From Mesotaenium endlicherianum (Eukaryota; Streptophyta; Zygnematophyceae; Zygnematales; Mesotaeniaceae), in NCBI GenBank assembly GCA_009602735.1, contig WELA01002119.1, positions 382,451 to 415,426 on the forward strand: a stretch of DNA of 32,976 bases, written 5' to 3'. Made by a program: the position numbers and the translations under genes. Below are positions 20,900 to 31,300 of this stretch, piece after piece. The notes under the pieces are model-generated. The model was not told where the DNA came from, searched no databases, and was given only the letters and a program-made list of their open reading frames with translations. Position 1 is the first letter of the stretch, and each line of letters starts with the position of its first letter.

Positions 20900-23800
20900 C
20901 TACACTAGCAAAGGCTGCGCCTTCCTTGAGAGAATGGTCCAGTCACGTGCACTTGCCAGGGTCCTAGACACACGCAAGAGAACGGACACGTCGGCCTGGA
21001 CCACATGCGGGTGCCACGCACCTTTTCCGCTCAGCTGCCGGATGTAGACGTTCCTCTCCGCAAGCCACTGCCGGCACATCTCTTTCACTGCGACCGAGTC
21101 CTTCGCCTGCGCAACTCAGGCACGCAGTGCCGCGTCGTTATATAGAGGAGAGGGCCAGGCTTCCACCATCACCCCGACAACAGAGCTTCAGCAGATGCAG
21201 TGGCAACTGACACGGAACACCACAGCGCGTAAATGAGACACTAGTCCTTCAACCCCCCGAGTCCTCGACATCCATTGGAGAATGCAAGCGACAAGCGTGG
21301 TGCGGCAGGAAGGGCCCTGCTAGTGCTTCCCCGCCAGCAGCTGAAACAGGGCCAAGAAGCTGGCAAGTGGGCCACAACAAAGAAGTGCTCCCCGCGTGCA
21401 CTCTCTCAGCCACATTGCAATGGTCTTCCTGTAACATTCGCCACACCGTCAGCGCGGAAGGTAGAATGCAGCAGAGTGCCATGAGAGAAGGAGTATGGCT
21501 GTCTGATTGCTGCCAGGTGGCATTTCAAACGACTACTTTACACTTGAGGGTACTGCCCGTCCTTCCTGTGGCCGATGCCAAAAAGTGGCAGGCTGCGAGG
21601 GGGCGAGGGGGCGAGGGGCCGGGGGAGAGGGAGGGGGGTGGGGCGGAAGGCTGGTACCTCATGCTGCACAAAAATGACGTCGGCGACGGCGTTGGTGCTG
21701 GATGCCAGCTGGAAGGCCGTCTTCAGCCGCCCGCACGCCACGTACGCCAGCACCCTCCTGCACGTTTCGCATTCCGCAGAGGGAAGAGGGACTCTTCTTT
21801 GAGAAGGAAGCTTAGCAAGTTCATCATTCCGAGGAGGCAGAAAGAGTTGGTGAGTGACACTGTCGTGAGAGCCCCAGCCGGCGCGCGGGCCATTCAACCA
21901 CGACGGTAACGGCAGCGGCACATACCGCCGGATCGACACGTGCGAGAAACATGGCAGACAAATACGTCGACAGCTGTCAGCTGCAGGTGGGGAACAACTG
22001 CTTCCAGTTGCCAAGAGTATCCAGCAGTGCACAAAGCAGTGCAGGTAGCTGGCCTCTGACTGATCCTACATAACTTAAACGTCCACAAGCATCCTTAGCA
22101 ACCATAGCGTCCTCTGTAATGACAGGAAAGCAGCAAAGGTGGGGACGGGGCCTGGCTGACCGGTGGTTGGAGGAGAGCTGGTCAATGAGCTTGTCGGGAC
22201 GCTCGCGGTGCTTCTGCGCGTACACTCGGATCGCCACTCCCAGGACCTGCGCTCAAAAACCCACAGGGAGCCTTCAGGAGCTTGCACTCTGACCAGAGGA
22301 GAGATACCGCGGGGGCTGCAGCATGGACCAGACTGATGCGCCAGAATGCCAGCTGGGCGTCGGAGGAAGAGTCATAGCGCCCTCTCATTCTCTCGCTCTC
22401 GCTCTTGCGCTGTTTCTCTCTGCCTCCCTCTCCCCCTCTCCCTCCAACTCCCTGAGCTCCCCTCTCTTCCTCCCCTGTTCCCCTCCCTCTACCTCTATAC
22501 CCCGTTTTCCTCGCCTGCTAAGAGCTAATGCTTGCTTTTGTGCTGCCATGTCCCGCAGAAGCGAATGCTTTTCTCCAACTGGAGAGCGTGCAGAAGAGGC
22601 TCGCCCTCAGCCCTCCCTCTCGAGAACACACCCGCGTACGTCCCAAATCTAGTCCACACGCTTCGCTCCCCCACCTCCGGACTCTGACCGGCTTGCAGAA
22701 TGACCCATCTGCCCGACAAGTGTCCCCTCGTCGTCGTCCCGCGCCCCAGTCACCCAGTGTCCCCTCCCAATATCGATGCCGCATATCGGAGTCCACAAAG
22801 CACTAGAGCTGATGACTTGAGACACAGAATGTATCAAGCTCTATGAGCAAGCACAAAAAAAAAGGAGTTGCGCACGCACGCACGCACACACGCACACACG
22901 CACGCACGCACGCACGCACGCACGCGCGCGCGCGCGTACCTGGTCCCAGTCATTGTCGTCGAGCGTGCCCTTGATGTTGCGGATGACTTCCCACAGCTGG
23001 TTGCTGCGCCGCCGCTCCGCCAGCGAGGCGGCCACGCCCGCGTACACGTGCGCGGCCGGCAGATTCAGCTCCACGATCATTCGGAACGCAAATCCGAAGT
23101 TCTTCTCGGCCAGCTTCTCCGCCACCTCGCAGCGCCGCCTGCGCTCACACCCAAACGCGTGCACGTGCGTACGTGCACTTAGCTTCTCGTCAAGAAGCGT
23201 TCTGCGTTGAAGTTTGCACCCCGTGCATGTAAGGGCGCTGATAGCACTTGCTGCGCTAGCCCTGAGCTCTGCTTCTGCTTCTGCACAGCTGGAGCCAGGG
23301 AGACCCTGGGTTGAGTTGGTTTGCAGCAGGAGAAGATGGTCCACAGTCGCTGTATAGGAGAGGGGCAGTTGGCAGCAGCAGGCACCGGCAGCATGTACCT
23401 GAGGGCGAGAGGCAGTCCTGTGCATATAGGAAAAGAGGGAGAGAGAGGGAGAAGTGAGTAGAGGGATAGAGAGAGAGAGGAAGGGAGATGGAGAGATGGA
23501 GAGAGCGAGCAAGAGGGGGAACGAGGAAGGGACAGAGGGAGGGAGGGAGGGAGGGAAGGGAGGTAGGGAGGGAGCGCACGCACTTGAGAGTCTCGGGCTC
23601 GTTGGGGTTTCCGAAGAGCGACACCTTCCACGGCATGTCGTGCGGGTCCCCCACCGCCTGCAACACGTCTATCTGCGCACTCGCCACTCGCCAGCTGGCA
23701 CCTCATCAGCACGCCACACCATTTGACAAGTTCGCCCATCTGGCCCCGCTCCTGCCCCTTCCCCTCCCGTTCAGCCATTCCTGTTTTTCTAATACACGCT

Positions 23801-25282
23801 ACCTTCTGCTCTCTTGGTTCAGCGCTGCGTAGCAGAAGCTGCGAACGAGGGTGCTCAGGGCAGGTGGATGCCACGTCTGTGGCGCGTAGGAAAAACTCGC
23901 AAGGCAACAGAATACCAGGGAAGAAGCCCACAGGAGAAGGAGCTGGCTTATGCGCAGATGAGCATTGATGCAGATTCCATACTTTCTCTCAGCCACTGCA
24001 ATTGCAGAGACTGACACAGAAAGCGCGTCCCAGCCATGCGGGGTGAGGAGGGAGGGAGGGAGGGAGGGGGGGGGGGGGTGAAGCGGGGCAGGGAGGAGGG
24101 ATGGGAGGAGGCTGAGGGAGGTCATTCAGCGCCCACAGAGACCTGCAGGGCGCTGACAACGCGCAGCTTCAGAAGCTCCTCCTCGCTGAGCTTGGCCGCC
24201 GCGTTCTTCCCTCGCGCCAGGCGCGTCCTGGCCCCCTCGCCCGACAGCTGTCGCGCCGCCTGGCCCTCGTCAAAGTGGTCCTGTACGCAGGCGCGCGCCA
24301 GCACGCCAGCACATCAGTATGCCATCAACCCCACCGTACCAGCCGCACGCACGCCAGCAAGCAGATGCACTCGCAGGCAAGTCAGACAGGCGGATAAGAA
24401 AACCCCCCCTTTCCCATCGCACCAGGCAAGGCCCTGATGCAAGCATCGGTCATTCGCTCGCACCACCTGGGCTCGACTGGTGGGCGTGCCAGGGCTGTTA
24501 TCTTCAGGAGGGAAAAGGGTAGATGAGAATAGGGGGGGTCAGGTCTGAGAATATAACGCTCTGTCTTGCGCCCCACTACGTGGCTTGAACGGAAACGTCA
24601 TGCACACGTGCAAATCTTATACTTTTTTTTTTGGTTGTGAAACTCCCTTGATGCCGGATGTGCATGGTCATCTGACAAAAATTTTGACTTAGACGTCAGA
24701 AGCAAAGACAGAGAAACTCCAAGCCAGCCTGTGCAGGACAGGAGGTGCCAGCTGTCAACCTTGGCGCGCTCCAGGTGGCGCAGGGCCTCCTCATGCGACG
24801 GCTCGTTGATGAACAGCTGGATGCACGTGAGGCCCGCGGCCACGTGCTCCTTCTGCAGCATCTGCGCATCCGAGGCGGGGACCACACACTCTATCCTCGT
24901 CAGCTGAACAAGGCAGGGACGTCGCCGGTACCCTCCAGGAGGGCATTATTTAACGTCCCCATGGAATGTACTTCCGAAGTTTGCGCAGGGGCTGTAACAT
25001 CACAGCACTCGCGTCATTGATACTGGTGCCTCTACGATATGCCTCCGGTATGCTGCGACTTTCTTTCAAAAACCTACAACCCGTGTGTGTGTGTCGTTTA
25101 CTGACCAGTAACACACTTAAGAAATCTAAGATACAAGCATGGAATATGGATATGTGTGTATATGCTCTCGTCTACTCACAAAGAATATTCTATTCACTGA
25201 GCAGGTTATGCGCAGATCCATATACTTCCAGCTACATCTTCATAGAAGGAGACAGATATGTGCACACACCCGCACACCCACC

Positions 25283-25353
<71 letters not shown>

Positions 25354-28300
25354 CGACCATGCGCTTGCGCACCTGGAACGTGTGCAAGTGGTGGAAGTGG
25401 CGGTGCGCCTCGAAGTGCGCGCAGATGCGCACAAGCGCCGCCGCCGTGTGCTGCGCCACCGGGTCCAGGGCAGCAGCGCCCCCCCCTCTGGGCGCGCGCG
25501 CTCTCGCGCTAGCCGCCCCTCCCCCCCTGGCTGTGATGGCTCTCTCCAGCACTCTGACGGCGTCGTGCGTCACGCAGAGAGCGCACAGCTCGTCGATGGT
25601 GCCGTGATCGGTGGCCAGGGGGTCGGGCCTCTGAGGCGAGGAGGAGGCGGCCTGGGTGGCGAACGAGGAGGGGCCAGGTGGCGGCGGGACGGCGTCGGGC
25701 GGGAAGAGGAGGAGGCAGGCGTCGCGGTAGCGGCCGTGGCGGAACATGAAGGGCAGCATCTCCCGCCTTGCGTACTGCTTGCTTGGCCGAGGGGCGAGCG
25801 GGGGCGGAAGAGAGGCAGAGAGAGAGAGGGAGGAAGAGAGAGGTAGTGTGAGAGAAGCGCAGGAGGGCACAGGCACACAAGTGCACGCACCACATGCGTG
25901 TGTGTGTGTGTGTGTGTGTGTATTACAGGCAAACGAGTCCGCCCAGTTTGACGTAATTGTCTGAACCACTACTCAGCCACCTCCCATCACATGCAAAAGT
26001 TGGGGCAACGCAAACACAAGCGCCAATGTCACGCGCTCAGATGGCACCGTCCAGAACAGGGCAAGCCCCTCACGCAGCAGCGGAGGATCTGTACAACCCT
26101 GACCAAGCACTTAATTGCACAATTGGAAGGGGATAAAACAAGGCCCTCCATCCTGCAGAGAGGTAGTGAGCTACCACAGGTCCTCCTGGAGTAACAATTT
26201 TGTGTCTCACAATTTACCATTTGAAAAACTTCCCGCGCGGATAGAGTGCGCGCTGTGGCACACACGGACCTTGTTGAGGTAAAAGAGGCACTCCTCGTAG
26301 CGCACGCTGTCCAGATGGCTGGTTCTGGGCCCATCCTCGTCAGCGCTCCCGACGGAGACGCGAGCGTACGCGCCTTCGGCGCCCTCTGCGTCGGCCCCCG
26401 CCTTGCGTTGGGGTGTGGTGCGCATGCCAGCTGGCACGTTGAGAGCGCTCAGGTAGGACTCCGTGGACAGCGCCTCCTGCGCCGAGTACTTCACCGTCTT
26501 CTCCGTCTCTTCGTACCTGCGGGAGGTCACAAAAATACACGAGCACACACGCACGCATGCGCGCGTATGCACACACACACACATGGAGTGGCTACGTCAC
26601 GCAACGTATGCTGCCAAGCACAGGGAGCGGAGCGTTTGTCCTACAAACGTTGATCAAGCGCCTGCGCCTGCACCTCTTTCCCTACTCCGCAACGCACACC
26701 AGCAGCTGCGCGCTGTCCCATGCTTACAGCCCTTGCAGGACCCATTCCTCAGGGCCACCAGGGGGGGCCGAGAAAAGATTGGAACCCAAGGAGAGGAAGT
26801 CACAATGCGGTGATGCATCTCCACACGCGGGGAGGCAGAGGCGGGAGGGAGCTCGGAAGGGCCGGGCATTGCAAGCGGGGAGACAGCGGGGCAAAAATAA
26901 AAGGGGGGGGGGTGGGGAGGTGGGGGATGTGAGGCCAGCTCAGGGCTCCACTTTTCCAAAAACTCTGCGGAGCAGGGGGCACCATCGAGGGGGAGGGGCA
27001 GAAGGGGGGCGAAAGGGCAAAAGGGCGGGAGTGGGGAGGAGGGGGGGTGTCGCATACAGGGCTTGGGCGGCGGCGACATCCACGGGCACCACACTCTCCA
27101 GCGTGGCCACCACCAGGCTCACTATGTCCATGGGGTCTCCGCGGTGCTCCAGCATGGCTTGCCTGCGCGCCAACCCAGCACCAACCCCCATCGCACACAC
27201 ACACACACTCACAAATGGTGACATGTGTTGGGCGCGCACGCTTGCCTCCTTGTAGGTGAAAGGGAAACAAAATCCAGGGTGGGGCCATCACTTGTCACTA
27301 CTACTTATCTCTGTGTCGCTTTCGTTCGCCCCCCTCTCTCTCTCTTGGTCCCCTCCTTTCTTGCACTCCCCCGTGCAGCAGTAACTCACGGCGGGTCGTG
27401 CAGCTCACCCCATGCACAAGCAAGAGAGAAGAAAGAGGAGGCGGAAGCAGAGGTAGAAAGGGGCTACGTTGCTAGGAGCTACGGGACGAAAGCTGCAAGG
27501 GAGGGAGGGAGGGAGGAAGGGTGGGAGGGAGGAAGGGAGAGGCTGGGAGGTACCTGAACTTGTTGCGCGCAGAGCCGTACTTTCCGAGAAGCAGCAGCGC
27601 CTGGCCCCACGCGGTCCACACGGGCACGCTGTCCAGCTGCACTCCCCCACGCCCGCCCAGGACCACGCTCTCTCACTCACCTTCACGTTCCAGCGCTTGA
27701 AAAACCAGTTGCAGACAATCTCAAATCACATTCCCTTCCTCCCTCCACATTCCAAATTACCATTTGCATTCCAGTTCACTTGATGAACTTTATCTCTGCC
27801 TTTCCCTTCTTATTTCTGACACGTGTTCGTTCCACATGTCTTGCTTCCCCATATCCTTGCAGCTGAGAGAGGGCAACAAGCCCCCAGCAACTAGCGCAGC
27901 AGTTTCTAGTCAGGTGCATGCGAGTCCACTCTTTGACGCTCAATGGTGGCAAGCCCGCCTCTTGAGACTGGCCAGCTGCTGACTGCAGCCCAATAAAATG
28001 ATATGAAGAAGCATTTCTCCCTTGTGCCGCATACTCTCCCTTTTCCACCTCCATGGGAAGGGGACGTGCTTGCACATCGGAAGCAGGAGCAGGGAGGAGG
28101 AGGAGGAGGAGGAAGAGAGAGGAAGACTCCTCTCGTCAGTAGGCCGCACTCTTGCGCACTCTTCCGCAAGGTGTGCCGTGCCCCACACGTGCCACACATG
28201 CGTGACCGCCCATCGAGGAAGCCAGCGCCCTCAGCGCACGACACCTGGCAGGTACCGGGAGCCTCCACACACACACACCTGCCCAAGTTGACAGGGGTCT

Positions 28301-31300
28301 GAAGCTCCCAGAAGGAGGACTGTGGGAGGAATGGCGGGGGGGGGCTCCCAGGCAGAGCCGACCTTGAGCTTGGCGCACACTTGGCGGGCCAGCGTGTAGC
28401 GCTCCGCCTCCACGAGCCTGTCCCGCAGCTGCACCGCGCTGCCCTCAGCCTCCAGGTCCCCGATGCTGGCAGCCACGCCCGCGCCCAGCAGGCCCTGCAG
28501 CAGCTCCACCCGCGCCAGCCACGCCTCCGTCTCCGCGTGCAGCTCCCCCAGATACGCCTCCCTTTGCCGCGCCTCGCTCTCCGCCGCCAGGCCCAGGCTC
28601 TCGCCCCCCCCCCTCACCTCGCTGCTGGTAGACCGCAGGAGGGATTGCTCCGACGCCGCCCGGCTGCCCATGCCGCCCCCAGGGCCGCCGCTCCCCAGGT
28701 AGGCGCCAGGTGGCGCGACGGGGGAGGCTTGCAGGGACGCTATGGCGCTGCTGGGCACGGGGCTGGTACCTGCGCTCGTCAAATAGTCCCCGGCCCCGCC
28801 TCCCATCCTGCTGCTTGTGCTCCCCAAATAGTCCCCTATTCCCCCCCTCTCACCGGTGACCCCAGCCCCCCTGAAGCTCCGATTGGAGGGCCCGCCAGCC
28901 CCTGCTATCCCCACGCCCCATCCCGGGCCGCCAGCTGTGCTGCCTTCGCCGTCGTCCGTTTGATCGTCGTCCGGGGGGCTGCGAGCTGAAGCCTCCTCGT
29001 CCTTGAAGCTGCCACCTGCCGCTCCGCCGCGCGTGGCGCCCTCGCTGAGGTGGCGCGCAAGGAGGCCCCTGGCATGCTGGAGGGCCTGTTGACGCAGAAG
29101 AGACCACGGAGGGTTGCACGCCTCAAATCAAAATGTTAGACGCTACAATAAGCTGCATGCTTGTCACAGAGCTGAATGGAGAACAGGAAGAATACCCTCC
29201 CAGATATTGTGCTGTGTGTCAAAGGGACTGGTCTATAATGCCGCCGATTTTTGCGGTGCATCGAGCCAGTAGCCTCCCCCTCCGGTCTTCACAGGCGTGC
29301 AATGGAAGCCCTGCGGGTGACCTTGCTGGGAGGCTAGTGCAGAGCCAGAGCCAGTAAGCATGCTTGCTTCTGCGCTGCATGCATGCATGCAGGCAGGGCC
29401 TCCGTCAGTGCTCTCGCCATATGCACGTGGGCCCGTGCTTCACCTGCATGCTGATGTTGACCCTAGCGGTCCGTCGCGGGCCTAGTATCCAGGGGGGACG
29501 ACACGTGTGGCTGAGGGGCGGGGGGGGGAAGAGAGGGGGGGTAGGCACCTCGACGTACTCGCCCGCAGCATACAGGGCTTGTTCCACGGCCACCGTAGGC
29601 GCGCCACCTGGCAGGCGCTCTGCGGACAGCACGTTGCGGACGTGGCCCACGCAGATGCTGATGGTGGACGTGACAGCTGTCGCCTCGTCCAGGCAGAGGC
29701 CGACGAGCGCCTGCACGTGCTTTTGGAGAGAGAAAGCGAGAGAGACAGTGGGCCAAATAAGAAGCGGCAGTGGCAGACAACACAGGCGTAGGTCCGGGTC
29801 GCATCATTGCCCCTTCCGCCCGCCTCCCTGGAAGGACAGCATCCCAGTCGCAGGCGCATATGCGCATTCTGCGGAGAAATGGCGACAGCGTCACAACGGC
29901 ACCTCAAAACGGCCCTGCGCACCTGCTGTTACACAGGGCAGCCACATCCAGACCTGAGATGAGACCGCCTGTGCAGCAGAGAGAATCGAGGGGGGAACTT
30001 GAGAGAGGCGCAAGCCAGGCTAGCGGGGGAGCCGCCAAGCAAGCAGGCAGGCGGGCAGGCTGGGGCCACACCTTGAAGAGAGCAGCGCTGGGGATGGCGG
30101 GGAAGCTGTGGGAGCGGCGCACGGCCGCGTCCTTTGCAGGGTCTCCCGTGAGCACCCACTCGCTCATGGCCACAGCTGTCGCCGCCACGCGCTCCGCCAT
30201 GGCGTCGCCGCCACCTGGCACCGCAGTCCGCTGCTCCAGGAGCGTGTTCAGCTCCGGCGGCCCCCCCCCCACGCGCTCCGACTGCGCCTTGGTTCTCCTG
30301 GGCCTCTCGCTGCCGCCCTCCCCCAGCTCCTTCCCAAGAGCCCCCTTCTCTGAGCCTCTCTCCCCTCCCCCCCTCCTGCCCTTGGCCCTCCCTCTCTCCC
30401 CGTCCCGGGCCCTCTCGCTCTCCACCTCCCTCTCGCCCCATCCTCTCTCACCGCCCGCCTGCCCGGAGGTGCCAGGCTCCTCGCCGGACCCGGCCATGGC
30501 CTCCCACGGGAGCAGGAGGGGCAGTTTTGACGCCCCAGCCCTGGCAGGAGGGGCAGAGTTGCTCTCCTTTGCCGCTCCGCCCCCCCGGCCCACGCCGTCT
30601 CTAGCCCCCCCCCAGGAAGGGAAGACCCGGCTCAGGCCTGCAGCCAGTGATGGGCTCCCTTTCAGGGGGCTGCGCGAGCGACCCGCCTCGGGGCCCCCTG
30701 TCAGCGACTTGGACCTCACGGGCGGAGGGGACGGCAGCTGCTGGAACGCCACCTGGCGCCTGTAGTCCGCGGGCTCGGGGTCCAGGGCTTTGGCGGCATA
30801 GGTGAGCACGAGGGCGTCGTCGCGCAAGAACGAAAACTCCTGCAGAAGCTGCAGAGCCACAAGGGACGCACCCGGCTTGTTAGAGGCCGCTTGCATGTCT
30901 GCCACGTGGCAGATGCACGCCACGCTGCCTCTGCGGGATTGCTTGGCGCACAATGTGTTACGATGCTATCCCTCTCTCTCCTTCTCACTCACACATGCGC
31001 GCACGCGCATGAGGGAGTGACACCCCCCCTCCTGCATAGTACCCAGATGGGATCGGCCGCATGTGACGAGGAGAATGGACGTATGAGACACGCCTGGATT
31101 GCATGTTCAGTTTCGCTGTGCTCCGTGTGCAGTGATGTCTGCTGATGACTCACACTCAGCACTGAGATGCACTGCGCTGCTGCTGCTGCTGCTGCCACCA
31201 CCGTCTGCTGCACTGCTGCAGCTTTGCAGCCCCACCAAGAAGCACGCGTGCGGTAGGCCAACCACGCTACGCTGGACATGTACGCGCAAGTCTGGAGTCC

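Noticed and set aside
21367..21909. 180-residue plus-strand frame
   Set aside because: It is antisense to ZFYVE26-like exon 21757-21658 and its introns. Its composition reflects G-rich intron repeats.
22871..25350. Direct repeats considered as a CRISPR-like array
   Set aside because: They are di- and tetranucleotide microsatellites with no unique spacers, in introns of a eukaryotic gene.
25232..25434. Cys/Val-rich peptide encoded by the (CA)n tract
   Set aside because: The real exon ends at the donor at 25373; the rest is intronic microsatellite.
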